A DNA stretch of 46,736 nucleotides, taken from the NCBI GenBank assembly GCA_049302575.1, contig JBAQMG010000061.1, positions 1 through 46,736 on the forward strand, read 5' to 3'. Origin of the DNA: JBAQMG01 sp049302575. GTDB lineage: Bacteria > Bacillota > Desulfitobacteriia > Desulfitobacteriales > Desulfitobacteriaceae. The notes beneath the pieces are model-generated. The model was given only the letters and a program-made list of their open reading frames with translations. It was not told the DNA's origin and did no database searches. This document shows positions 8,223 to 15,944 of this stretch, in pieces; position 1 is the stretch's first letter; each line of letters opens with the position of its first letter. The translations under genes were made by a program, and so were the position numbers.

Positions 8223-8900
8223 ATGCGACCAGCAATCATTTTGATGAGTAAAGTGCCACGTGCCGGATACACCAAGACCCGTCTGATGGAACGTTTGTCG
8301 GGACGGAATTGTGCTGCTTTTCATTCGGCCTGTTTACTCGATTTGGCTCGGACCGTAGAACAGACAGGTCTAACTGCTTACCTTTACTATACGGGTGGTA
8401 GTCCCTGGGAATTTCCTGCCAGTGAGGCAATGGGCAAGCTGATTAAACGACCCCAATTAGGGCGAGATCTTGGCGAAAGGCTGTATAACGCAGCCTTAGA
8501 AGTCTTAACACTACACGATGGTTTAATATTTATGGGGGCAGACTTACCCAGTCTTTCACTCACAACCTTAAATGAGGCGATCAGGCAATTGGCTTTATAC
8601 GATACTGTGGTTGGACCTGCGGAGGATGGAGGCTATTACCTGCTGGGTATAAAACAAGCTTATTTAGAGTTGTTTAGTGAGATTGACTGGGGAACTTCCA
8701 AAGTCAAAGAGGCGACATTAGCCAAGATCAAGAGCCTTGGTCTCAGTGTCACGCTGCTGGAGACAGCTAGAGATATCGATACTTGGGACGACCTTCTAGA
8801 GTTTTTCAAAGGAAGCTTAAGCACTAAGCAGTTGAGAGAACTACATAGTTTTCGTTTTGTAAAACAGCTTATCGCAGCACAATCGCCCTCGGTGACTTAA
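8223..8900 (+). CDS. TIGR04282 family DUF2064 transferase (rSAM/selenodomain-associated transferase 1)
   Basis: 225 residues of the DUF2064/nucleotidyltransferase-like family: AIILMSKVPRAGYTKTRL at the N-terminus with the conserved PRAGxTKTRL loop, then FMGADLPSL at about 100 (a DxP metal site) and GPAEDGGYYLLG at about 138. IDTWDDL near the C-terminus is also characteristic. It is the usual partner of the TIGR04283 protein just upstream. It may activate or transfer a sugar in the local radical SAM pathway. It is the last gene of the run that began at 3352; no clear terminator follows. Confidence 0.88.
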   Translation: MRPAIILMSKVPRAGYTKTRLMERLSGRNCAAFHSACLLDLARTVEQTGLTAYLYYTGGSPWEFPASEAMGKLIKRPQLGRDLGERLYNAALEVLTLHDGLIFMGADLPSLSLTTLNEAIRQLALYDTVVGPAEDGGYYLLGIKQAYLELFSEIDWGTSKVKEATLAKIKSLGLSVTLLETARDIDTWDDLLEFFKGSLSTKQLRELHSFRFVKQLIAAQSPSVT

Positions 8901-8964
8901 TAAGGTGTAAATAGTAATCCACACAGATATTTGGTATAATATGAGAGTAAAAGGGGGGAGTAAT

Positions 8965-9537
8965 ATGCCATTATCAAAAGAAGAAAAGAACTACACATAT
9001 GCTGATTATTTGGTATTTCCGGAGGATGAAAGATGGGAAATTATTGACGGAGTACCTCATATGCAATCAGCTCCAACTTGGCAGCACCAAAGCATACTTT
9101 TAGAATTAGCAGCTCAGATCAGAAATTATTTATTTGACAAAGAATGTAGAGCGTTTATTTCTCCATTTGACTTAAGATTGCCTAGGATTGACGAAGATGA
9201 TGAACACGCTACTACGGTAGTACAGCCTGATATCTTAGTAATATATGATAAATCTAAACTTAAAGGAACGGGGTATTGCGGTACACCTGAATTTGTAATT
9301 GAAATACTATCACCTTCAACAGAAAGAATCGATAGGCTCAATAAGTTTTGGACATATGAAAAGGCTGGTGTTAAGGAATATTGGATAGTATCGCCAGAAA
9401 CAAAGATTGTAAATGTATTTATTTTACAGGATAACAACAGATATGGAAGGCCTGAGTTGTATACAGAGTCTGATGATGTAGCGGTCTCGATTTTTCCTGA
9501 TCTTATAATTGATTTGAGTAAAGTTTACAATTTTTAG
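8965..9537 (+). CDS. Uma2 family endonuclease (restriction-endonuclease fold)
   Basis: 190 residues with a PD-(D/E)XK fold of the Uma2/DUF820 family: YTYADYLVFPEDERWEIIDG at the N-terminus, VVQPDILVIYD at about 85, FVIEILSPST at about 110, and KAGVKEYWIVSP with the Lys/Glu of the active site. The family is widespread, often in many copies, and is thought to include nucleases, perhaps mobile. ATG 8965 is chosen over 8941 because AAGGGGGGAG precedes it. TATAAT at 8935-8940 would then be the -10 box. The stop codon lies directly against the remnant described next, which suggests this gene arrived by insertion or deletion at that point. Confidence 0.85.
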   Translation: MPLSKEEKNYTYADYLVFPEDERWEIIDGVPHMQSAPTWQHQSILLELAAQIRNYLFDKECRAFISPFDLRLPRIDEDDEHATTVVQPDILVIYDKSKLKGTGYCGTPEFVIEILSPSTERIDRLNKFWTYEKAGVKEYWIVSPETKIVNVFILQDNNRYGRPELYTESDDVAVSIFPDLIIDLSKVYNF

Positions 9538-9821
9538 ATGTTAAAGGTCATGGGGTGTCGGCAGCCTTAACTACGATAGCAATTAACTATTTTCTCAAAC
9601 CTACTGGAAACGCAGCCTATACCGAGGAAGACCAGAGGCTTTTCCAACCGGCGGAAACTGTCAATGCGTTGAACCAGAGGTTTGAAAAGCTACTCTCGAA
9701 TGAGAGTAGCTTAGCGATCACGGAGCTTGTCAATCTAATAGTTTCAAAAGTAACGGATCACCTGGGGGGTATCCAGGCCATTGACGATATTGCTGTACTG
9801 AGCTTAGAAATTGAGATTTAA
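9537..9821 (+). pseudogene. SpoIIE/RsbU-type PP2C phosphatase, C-terminal remnant
   Basis: The frame opens with DVKGHGVSAAL, the metal-binding D-x-x-GHG signature of SpoIIE-type serine phosphatases. It ends GGIQAIDDIAVLSLEIE, matching the usual DDI.LL C-terminus. Only about 94 codons remain; the first half of the catalytic domain and any receiver or sensor domain are missing. The frame is closed upstream by a TAA at 9519. A GTG at 9555 could start translation, but that would omit the GHG motif. It begins exactly at the stop of the Uma2 gene, so the break is at or near that junction. Short spacing (72 bases) separates it from the MerR gene. I consider it non-functional. Confidence 0.75.
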
Positions 9822-9858
9822 AGAAATCAACATTGATATGCTATACTATAAAGAAGAT

Positions 9859-9886
9859 AACCTCGCCTTTAGTCGCTTAGGAGGTT
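9859..9886 (+). promoter_or_regulatory. stem that can hide the merR ribosome site
   Basis: AACCTC (9859-9864) pairs perfectly with GAGGTT (9881-9886) across 16 bases. The 3' arm is the ribosome site of the MerR gene (GTG 9893). In RNA this would reduce translation; in DNA it could be an operator. TATACT at 9842 may be the -10 box. Confidence 0.4.
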
Positions 9887-9892
9887 TTTATA

Positions 9893-10330
9893 GTGGGGAA
9901 TAAAAATCAAAAATTAATTAAAATCGGGGATTTAGCAAAAAGAGTGGGGGTAACAGTACGGACTGTTCGATATTATGAAGAACTGGGTTTGTTTCCTCCT
10001 GCTCAAATAAGTCCAGGAGGATTTAGACTCTATACTGAGGATGATTTACGCAAACTTAATTATATTAAACGTTTTAAAAACCTTGATTTTCCTCTTGATG
10101 AAATATTCTGTCTTCTTAGTTCATCGGAGGGCGACCACAATAAGTCGGAAAAAATCTCATCTAGCTTAACATTGCTGCAAACGCAGTTAGACCAAGTTGA
10201 AGAAAAAATGAAACAGCTTGAAACTATAAAAAAAGATATTGAAGAGGCTGTTAAATTACTTCAGGAGTGTTCCGATTGTCAGAAGGGAAACTGCAATAAG
10301 GGATGTCCCAATCGAGAGGCTTTAATTTAA
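9893..10330 (+). CDS. MerR family transcriptional regulator with Cys-rich tail
   Basis: 145 residues. The N-terminal winged helix is typical (KIGDLAKRVGVTVRTVRYYEELGLFPP, given here only by its start KIGDLAKRVGV at about residue 8), followed by a dimerising coiled coil (QTQLDQVEEKMKQLETIKKD). The C-terminus, about residues 123-140, has five cysteines in CSDCQKGNCNKGC, which suggests metal or thiol sensing. GTG 9893 follows AGGAGG. MerR proteins twist promoters with long spacers to activate them. A candidate palindromic promoter lies 107 bases after the stop (10437). The ligand is unknown. Confidence 0.88.
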   Translation: MGNKNQKLIKIGDLAKRVGVTVRTVRYYEELGLFPPAQISPGGFRLYTEDDLRKLNYIKRFKNLDFPLDEIFCLLSSSEGDHNKSEKISSSLTLLQTQLDQVEEKMKQLETIKKDIEEAVKLLQECSDCQKGNCNKGCPNREALI

Positions 10331-10436
10331 GGTATCAGCACCGTGAATCTATTTTCTTTGCGTTGTATTTTTTACTCGGTTTGGGGGGCACAAATCAATA
10401 TTATTTTGAGTTATTCTTGGGACTTAAACATTAATA

Positions 10437-10466
10437 TTGACACTTACGTACGTGTAGGGTTATTAT
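10437..10466 (+). promoter_or_regulatory. promoter with palindrome over the -35 box
   Basis: TTGACA (10437-10442), an 18-base spacer and TATTAT (10461-10466). The sequence ACACTTACGTACGTGT (10440-10455) is a 16-base dyad with one mismatched pair that overlaps the -35 box, as expected for a regulated promoter. It lies in the 331-base gap between the MerR gene and the flavoprotein gene at 10662; the MerR protein next door is a natural candidate regulator. Together with the hairpin at 10478-10530 this is all I see in that gap. Confidence 0.45.
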
Positions 10467-10477
10467 TAGCTTAATAG

Positions 10478-10530
10478 ACCTTCTCAAATTTGGTTAAGGA
10501 GGGCAGAGCTTGAAATTTGTTCGAGAAGGT
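10478..10530 (+). other. imperfect inverted repeat enclosing a minimal ORF
   Basis: ACCTTCTC (10478-10485) pairs with GAGAAGGT (10523-10530), and AAATTT (10486-10491) with AAATTT (10513-10518) past a GTTC bulge. Inside, AAGGAGGG precedes a TTG at 10510 that opens an eight-codon frame (MKFVREGS). Whether this is a leader peptide, an attenuator or a decayed element end cannot be told; there is no T run. Confidence 0.3.
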
Positions 10531-10661
10531 AGTTGAATCGTATTATATACATCCTTGCAATTGTGGTCTGATAGATTTCTTATAACAATCATAGCAATCT
10601 CAAGAAAGTAACATAAATTTATTAGTGGACAAAAACTAAATTATTTTTGAGGGGGAACGAT

Positions 10662-11048
10662 ATGGCTAAGTTAACACAGGCTATGAAAGATTTGATTGGA
10701 ACACTTAAATTATGTGCTGTAGCCACAACCGACAAAAACGGCATGCCCAACGTATCATTTAAGGGTTCTCTGCAAGTTTTAGATGATGAGCACCTGATCT
10801 TTGCTGACCTTTTTTCGCTTAAGACGAGAAAGAATCTGCAAGAAAACAACAAAATATGCATTCTCGTCGGGGATCATAAAAAGATGCTCGGTTTTCAGTT
10901 TAAAGGGGAAGCAGAATTGTTGGACAGTGGTGAGCTTTATGAAAAAGTTGTTGCGGCAATTGAGGGAATGAAAATGAACCTGCCTAAACCTGTTTATGTG
11001 GTTAAAACAAAAATCACCGAGATTTTTGATGCTCCAGCGGCCAGATGA
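10662..11048 (+). CDS. pyridoxamine 5'-phosphate oxidase-fold flavoprotein
   Basis: 128 residues of the PNPOx-like split-barrel family, which binds FMN or F420. Recognisable parts are LCAVATTDKNGMPNVSFKGS at about residues 16-35, DDEHLIFADLFSLKTRKNLQ at about 40-59 and ICILVGD. The gene is far too short for a true vitamin B6 oxidase; relatives reduce small molecules or are of unknown role. ATG 10662 follows GAGGGGG. It is alone between the MerR-controlled-looking promoter at 10437 and the cobalamin riboswitch, and an ATGATT-A-AATCAT palindrome (11045-11057) lies on its stop codon. Confidence 0.8.
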   Translation: MAKLTQAMKDLIGTLKLCAVATTDKNGMPNVSFKGSLQVLDDEHLIFADLFSLKTRKNLQENNKICILVGDHKKMLGFQFKGEAELLDSGELYEKVVAAIEGMKMNLPKPVYVVKTKITEIFDAPAAR

Positions 11049-11075
11049 TTAAATCATCACACCCTAAATAGTTAC

Positions 11076-11104
11076 TTGACAAACTTAGAAGTAAATATTA
11101 TCAT
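11076..11104 (+). promoter_or_regulatory. sigma-A type promoter of the bza operon
   Basis: TTGACA (11076-11081), a 17-base spacer and TATCAT (11099-11104). Transcription would begin near 11111, about 25 bases before the cobalamin aptamer. Confidence 0.7.
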
Positions 11105-11132
11105 AAAAGTACAATTAAATTTATTACTGAAT

Positions 11133-11300
11133 TTTAGGTGCCCGAAAGGGAGAATAGGGAACTGGGTGGAAATCCCGGACGGACCCGCCACTGTAAAGGT
11201 AAGCTACTGTCGATACCACTCCGCAATGGGGGAAGGGGCAGCTAGTATTGACCCTGAGTCAGGAGACCTGCCTGAAATTATGCATGCCGCCTCGAGAGTA
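11133..11300 (+). promoter_or_regulatory. cobalamin (AdoCbl-type) riboswitch
   Basis: All main sequence signposts of the cobalamin aptamer are present in order: AGGTGCCC at about 11136, GGGAACTGGGTG and AATCCCGGACGGACCCGCC, the B12-box element GCCACTG at 11187-11193, and GAGTCAGGAGACCTGCC at about 11256-11272. A terminator follows directly. Cobamide binding should stop transcription, so the downstream lower-ligand genes are made only when cobamide is short. Confidence 0.96.
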
Positions 11301-11326
11301 AGGCTGGCTTCAGTGAGGATAAAGGT

Positions 11327-11367
11327 AAAATCCACGCTCCAAATTATGGTGCGTGGATTTTTTATTT
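11327..11367 (+). terminator. expression-platform terminator of the cobalamin riboswitch
   Basis: AAATCCACGC (11328-11337) pairs perfectly with GCGTGGATTT (11351-11360), followed by TTTATTT. It ends 20 bases before the bzaA start codon, as expected of a riboswitch that acts by premature termination. Confidence 0.9.
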
Positions 11368-11386
11368 CGGGAAAAGGAGGAGAGAA

Positions 11387-12670
11387 ATGACTCAAGTAAA
11401 ACAAGCGAGACTTGGGAACGTTACGCCTGAAATGAGTGAGGTGGCCAAACAAGAAGGGGTCGACGAAGCAGTAATACTGCATGGAGTTGCCCAAGGAACC
11501 ATCGTGATTCCGGCTAATATAAAGCGTCCCCACAAAAATGTCGGTATTGGCAAAGGTCTGAGTACTAAAGTGAGCGCCAGTATTGGTACGGCAAGGGGCA
11601 GCACTGTGTATGAAGTTGAGTTGGAAAAATTAGCTTGTGCTATTCAGGCTGGTGCTCATACTATCATGGATTTAAGTATCGGTGGGGATCTCGACTTTAC
11701 GCGCAGGGAAATCATTTCCAGCTGTAACCGTCCCCTAGGTACTTTACCTATCTATCAAACTTTTACAGAAATCACGGATAAGTCAAATGCTCTGGATATG
11801 ACTGAGGAAGATTTTTTTAAGGTCATGGAAAAGCAGGCGCGAGACGGGGTTGATTTTATGGGCTTGCACTGTGCGATGACTCTTAAGACTTTAGAAGTAG
11901 CTAAAAAGCAGGGAAGACTTCACGATGTTGTAAGTTGGGGCGGATCCCTCTTGGCTGGCTGGATGTTATACCATGGTAAGGAAAACCCTCTCTATACTAA
12001 TTTTGATCGAATTCTGGAGATTGCCCAAAGCTATGATATCACCGTTAGTTTAGCTGATGGGTTAAGACCGGGATGCATTTTTGATTCCTTAGATCGCGCG
12101 CAGGTACAGGAAATGATTTTCTTAGGGGAGTTGGTGGATCGAGCCCGGGAGGCTGAGGTGCAAATTCAGATTAAAGGGCCGGGGCATGCTCCGATCTCAC
12201 ACCTGGAAACGACTGTTAAATTAATGAAACAGGCTTGTAAAGAAGCGCCTTATTTTATTTTCGGGCCTGTAGTGAGTGATATTGCTCCAGGCTATGATCA
12301 TATCACCGCAGCTATAGGAGCGGCAATTTCCGCAAGCATTGGGGTAGACTTTATTTGCTATGTAACCCCGGCGGAGCACGTAGGGTTCCCATCTCTAGAG
12401 GATGTACGTACGGGGGTTGTTACTTCCTTGTTGGCTGCTCATATTGGTGACTTGGAAAAGGGTCACAAGAGGGCCTGGGACTGGGAATTGGCGATGGATA
12501 AAGCTAGAAATCCCTGGGATGAAGCAACTCAAAAACAACTTGCCTTAGATCCAACTAAAATTGGTACTTCTAGCAACATGGAGGGATCTTATCAATGTAC
12601 TAAGTGTGGAGCTAAATGTGCCAAAAAAGTTCTTGCCGAGTATTTTGGTAAACCAATTTCTTACTGTTGA
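11387..12670 (+). CDS. bzaA: BzaA-like 5-hydroxybenzimidazole synthase subunit (ThiC paralogue)
   Basis: 427 residues of the ThiC radical SAM fold. It contains GPVVSDIAPGYDHITAAIG (conserved core), KGPGHAP where ThiC has EGPGHVP, and AEHVGFPSLEDV where ThiC has GEHLRLPTLEDV. The C-terminal cluster motif CTKCGAKC is CxxCxxxC. In Eubacterium limosum and Moorella, BzaA and BzaB together turn aminoimidazole ribotide into 5-hydroxybenzimidazole, the precursor of the cobamide lower ligand. Position directly behind a cobalamin riboswitch and before bzaB, cobS, cobT and bzaC strongly supports this role over thiamine synthesis, for which a separate thiC exists at 35382. AAAGGAGGAG precedes ATG 11387. 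Assignment as A rather than B rests on order and divergence. Confidence 0.88.
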   Translation: MTQVKQARLGNVTPEMSEVAKQEGVDEAVILHGVAQGTIVIPANIKRPHKNVGIGKGLSTKVSASIGTARGSTVYEVELEKLACAIQAGAHTIMDLSIGGDLDFTRREIISSCNRPLGTLPIYQTFTEITDKSNALDMTEEDFFKVMEKQARDGVDFMGLHCAMTLKTLEVAKKQGRLHDVVSWGGSLLAGWMLYHGKENPLYTNFDRILEIAQSYDITVSLADGLRPGCIFDSLDRAQVQEMIFLGELVDRAREAEVQIQIKGPGHAPISHLETTVKLMKQACKEAPYFIFGPVVSDIAPGYDHITAAIGAAISASIGVDFICYVTPAEHVGFPSLEDVRTGVVTSLLAAHIGDLEKGHKRAWDWELAMDKARNPWDEATQKQLALDPTKIGTSSNMEGSYQCTKCGAKCAKKVLAEYFGKPISYC

Positions 12671-12692
12671 AAAATAAATGGAGGGTGTTTAA

Positions 12693-13991
12693 ATGACACA
12701 ATTAATTAAAGCAAGAAATGGCGAGATTACAGAAAACATGGGGGTTGTAGCCGCACAAGAAGGCGTTTCCCCAGAATATATCAGGGAGATGGTGGCTCTA
12801 GGTCAAATCGTGATCCTCGGCAATAAAACAAGAAAAAATGTTAAGCCTTGTGGGGTGGGTAAGGGGTTAAGCACCAAAGTTAATGCGAACATTGGTAATT
12901 CCCCGGATTGCGGGGGTTTTGAAGATGAACTAATCAAATTAAGGACTGCTGAAAAAGCAGGTGCTCATACATTTATGGAATTAAGTTCAGGAGCTAAGAT
13001 TGACGAATTTCGGAGACAGGCGTTGGCTGCTACCGAATTACCCGTTGGTACGGTAACAATCTATCAAGCAGGAGTGGAAAGTATCGAGAAATACGGTAGC
13101 GTAGTTGAGATGGATGTAGAGTATATGTTTGAGCTGATCGAACGACATGCTGCGGACGGGGTAGATTTTATGGCAGTTCACGCCGCCCTTAACATGGATG
13201 TCATTGAGCGCTTAAAAAGACAAGGTAGGGTTACAGATATCGTTTCTAGAGGTGGTTCCTTCCTCACGGGGTGGATGCTTCACAACAAGAAGGAAAATCC
13301 TTACTATGAACAATTCGACCGTATTTTGGAAATAGCCAAAAAATATGATGTGGTTCTGAGTATCGGGGACGCCATCAGACCAGGCTGCCTTGCCGATTCG
13401 ATGGATCGAGCCCAGATGCAGGGATTAATCCTGGTCGGGGAATTGGTTCAAAGAGCGTTGGAAGCTGGAGTTCAGGTAATGGTGGAAGGTCCTGGCCATG
13501 TACCATCTGACCAAATTCCTGCCACTGTACTACTCCAAAAACAGTTATGCCATAAAGTACCTTATTATATGTTAGGCAACCTAGTGACAGATATTGCTCC
13601 GGGCTATGATCATATTACCGCTGCAATTGGGGCACATATTGCTGCTGCTGCAGGGGCAGACTTCATTTGCTATGTTACGCCTGCAGAGCATTTGCGTTTA
13701 CCGAATGCCGAGGATGTTCACGAAGGGGTTATTGCTACCCGCTTAGCTTGCCATGCTGCGGATATTGTAAAGAAGGTGCCAGGAGCATGGGAGTGGGATT
13801 TGAAAATGGCGAAAGCCAGAAAGGCTCTGGATTGGAAACAACAGATAGCACTTTCTATCGATCCTGAAAGAGCAGCCAAGATCAGAGCAGAAAGAAACGA
13901 CAGCGACAGTGAGGCTTGCTCTATGTGCGGAGGGCACTGTGCTATGAAAATTGTTAGCCAATACCTAGGCACTACCGCAACGAGTTGTTAA
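12693..13991 (+). CDS. bzaB: BzaB-like 5-hydroxybenzimidazole synthase subunit (ThiC paralogue)
   Basis: 432 residues, second ThiC-type protein of the operon, 22 bases after the first and with GGAGGG before ATG. The core is conserved (GNLVTDIAPGYDHITAAIG) and it keeps EGPGHVP and AEHLRLPNAEDV, closer to true ThiC than the first gene. The C-terminal iron-sulfur motif is CSMCGGHC. As BzaB it would work with BzaA on aminoimidazole ribotide and SAM to give 5-hydroxybenzimidazole in the cytoplasm. An AT-rich inverted repeat begins immediately after the stop. An alternative, that this is a second thiamine ThiC, is less likely given the cobalamin riboswitch. Confidence 0.87.
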   Translation: MTQLIKARNGEITENMGVVAAQEGVSPEYIREMVALGQIVILGNKTRKNVKPCGVGKGLSTKVNANIGNSPDCGGFEDELIKLRTAEKAGAHTFMELSSGAKIDEFRRQALAATELPVGTVTIYQAGVESIEKYGSVVEMDVEYMFELIERHAADGVDFMAVHAALNMDVIERLKRQGRVTDIVSRGGSFLTGWMLHNKKENPYYEQFDRILEIAKKYDVVLSIGDAIRPGCLADSMDRAQMQGLILVGELVQRALEAGVQVMVEGPGHVPSDQIPATVLLQKQLCHKVPYYMLGNLVTDIAPGYDHITAAIGAHIAAAAGADFICYVTPAEHLRLPNAEDVHEGVIATRLACHAADIVKKVPGAWEWDLKMAKARKALDWKQQIALSIDPERAAKIRAERNDSDSEACSMCGGHCAMKIVSQYLGTTATSC

Positions 13992-13997
13992 ATGCAC

Positions 13998-14029
13998 AAT
14001 GCTTAATTATGAATTATTAATTATGCATT
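13998..14029. repeat. AT-rich inverted repeat between bzaB and cobS
   Basis: AATGC-T-TAATTA pairs with TAATTA-T-GCATT (one T-T mismatch) around an eight-base loop. It shares the words GCATTATGAA and AATTATGAATTA with a repeat at 37898-37926 in the thi operon, which suggests a dispersed intergenic element. Confidence 0.6.
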
Positions 14030-14047
14030 ATGAAAGTCGGGGTGTAA

Positions 14048-14794
14048 TTGACTTTGGAATTATTGCTGGCGGTGCAGTTTCTCACGAGAATACCTATTAC
14101 TATTAAGGGGGTCATGGATGACAAGAAGATGGCCAGATCCATGGCGTTTTTCTCTCTGGTGGGATTGCTTTTGGGGGCTTCTGCGGCAGCCTTACATGCC
14201 TTGACCTCCCTGGTTTTTGCGGCGACGGTGTCGAATTTCGTGACCCTGACCTTTCTAGTATTCATAACCGGGAACTTGCATGGGGACGGACTAATGGATA
14301 CAGCGGATGGCTTTTTCAGCGGTAGGCCGCGGGAACGGATGCTCGAAATTATGCGAGACAGCCGAGTGGGATCCCACGGGGTTATGGCAGGTATACTGGT
14401 GCTTTTGGCTAAATTAGTTTTGCTGGGAGAAATGCCGGATGGGACGCAGGGGATAGCTTTAATCCTTGCTCTCTCCTTGGGTCGTTGGTCCCAAGTCTAT
14501 GGGGCAGCCCTTTTCCCCTATGCCCGTTTGACGGGAGGGGCGGCTAACTTTACGGTTCATGTCGGTTACTGGGAGCTGTTCTTTAACTCGTTAACCGTGC
14601 TTGTCTTATCTTTGTTTTTGCTCAAACTGCAAGGGATTATCCTGCTGGGAGCGGTATTGGCTGGAACAGCACTCTTGGATTGGTATGTTTCAAAAAAGAT
14701 CGGCGGGATAACTGGAGACACCCTAGGAGCTACCAATGAAGGCATAGAGGTTTTATCCCTGCTAGTCCTTTTGGTTATTTTTACAGAGTTTTAA
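14048..14794 (+). CDS. cobS: adenosylcobinamide-GDP ribazoletransferase (cobalamin synthase)
   Basis: 248-residue membrane enzyme that joins the alpha-ribazole (lower ligand nucleoside) to adenosylcobinamide-GDP in the last steps of cobamide synthesis. Family marks are QFLTRIPI at the N-terminus, GNLHGDGLMDTADGFFSG at about residues 76-93 (metal-binding DGxxDxxDG pattern), MRDSRVGSHGVMAG and KIGGITGDTLGATNE near the C-terminus. Several hydrophobic helices are present. TTG 14048 is preceded by GGGGTG. It sits between bzaB and cobT, an order that ties ligand synthesis to ligand attachment. Confidence 0.95.
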   Translation: MTLELLLAVQFLTRIPITIKGVMDDKKMARSMAFFSLVGLLLGASAAALHALTSLVFAATVSNFVTLTFLVFITGNLHGDGLMDTADGFFSGRPRERMLEIMRDSRVGSHGVMAGILVLLAKLVLLGEMPDGTQGIALILALSLGRWSQVYGAALFPYARLTGGAANFTVHVGYWELFFNSLTVLVLSLFLLKLQGIILLGAVLAGTALLDWYVSKKIGGITGDTLGATNEGIEVLSLLVLLVIFTEF

Positions 14795-14852
14795 CATCTC
14801 CCACCTAACTTGAACAGGCTATTCTGATATTAAATATGGAGGAGGTACTATA

Positions 14853-15929
14853 ATGCAAATGAATCCTAAATTACAAGAAACCATTAACGGTATCAAACCG
14901 GTAAGCCGCGAATGGAGGTTGAAAGCGAGGGACTATCTGAACCAGCTTGCTATGCCGCAGGGAAGCTTGGGGGAACTCCTGGTTTTGGCAGAACAACTAG
15001 CGGCCATCAAAGAAACCCTCAAACCTTCCGTGCAGAAGAAAATTATCGTTACGATGGCTGGGGATCATGGGGTGGTGGAGGAAGGGGTAAGCGCTTTCCC
15101 CCAAGAGGTCACTCCCCAGATGGTTAATAATTTTGTTCGGGGCGGGGCTGCCATCAATGTGCTGGCAGCAGTGGTTGGGGCGCAGGTGTTGGTGGTGGAC
15201 ATGGGTGTTGCTGCCGATTTAGAAAAGCTCGTCAGAGAGAAAAAAATACTTTCTTATAAAATTGGCAGTGGAACCTCCAACATGGCGAAAGGGCCGGCGA
15301 TGACCAGAACCCAGGCAGAGCAAGCCCTGCAAAGCGGGATCGAGATTGTGGGGAACCTTGTACGGGATGGGGTAGAACTTCTGGCCACGGGTGATATGGG
15401 AATCGGCAATACCACCTCCAGCAGCGCTATCTTGTCAGTGTTTTCTGGTCGACCTGTTTGTGAAGTTACAGGGCGGGGGACTGGCATTAGTAATGCCGCT
15501 CTAGAAAATAAAATTCGGGTTATTGAAAAAGCTATTGCGATAAATGAACCTGATGCTCAAGATCCGTTGGATGTCTTGGCCAAAGTTGGAGGCTTTGAGA
15601 TTGGTGGGATTGCGGGGATCATCTTGGGGGCGGCTTACCACAAGGTACCAGTGGTCGTCGATGGTTTTATCTCCTCCGCAGGAGCACTGGTGGCCAAGGC
15701 CTTGGCTCCAAACTCTGTAGACTACATGATTGCCGCACACCGATCCTTGGAATACGGACACAGCTTATTGCTGGAAGAGCTGGGATTGAAGCCCTTGCTT
15801 AATTTGAACCTGCGTCTTGGTGAAGGTACAGGCGCGGCCCTAGCTATGAATATCATTGAAGCGGCAGCCCAAGTCATCGGCAAGATGCTTACCTTTGAAG
15901 CTGCCGGTGTAACCGACCGGGATATGTAA
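14853..15929 (+). CDS. cobT: nicotinate-nucleotide--benzimidazole phosphoribosyltransferase
   Basis: 358 residues. It activates the lower-ligand base by moving ribose phosphate from nicotinate mononucleotide to give the alpha-ribotide. Family motifs include RLGEGTGAALAM at about residues 316-327, with the catalytic Glu, GDMGIGNTTSSSA at about 178-190, and ITMAGDHGVVEEGVSAFP (VTMAGDHG here) near 68. Length and motifs are complete. GGAGGAGG lies before ATG 14853. Only 15 bases separate its stop from bzaC. Its base specificity would be set for the benzimidazole made by this operon. Confidence 0.95.
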   Translation: MQMNPKLQETINGIKPVSREWRLKARDYLNQLAMPQGSLGELLVLAEQLAAIKETLKPSVQKKIIVTMAGDHGVVEEGVSAFPQEVTPQMVNNFVRGGAAINVLAAVVGAQVLVVDMGVAADLEKLVREKKILSYKIGSGTSNMAKGPAMTRTQAEQALQSGIEIVGNLVRDGVELLATGDMGIGNTTSSSAILSVFSGRPVCEVTGRGTGISNAALENKIRVIEKAIAINEPDAQDPLDVLAKVGGFEIGGIAGIILGAAYHKVPVVVDGFISSAGALVAKALAPNSVDYMIAAHRSLEYGHSLLLEELGLKPLLNLNLRLGEGTGAALAMNIIEAAAQVIGKMLTFEAAGVTDRDM

Positions 15930-15944
15930 AGGAAGTGTAGCCTG

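Noticed and set aside
11387..13991. Duplicate thiamine thiC genes
   Set aside because: They are behind a cobalamin riboswitch and in line with cobS, cobT and a methyltransferase, while a canonical thiC with a TPP riboswitch is at 35382.
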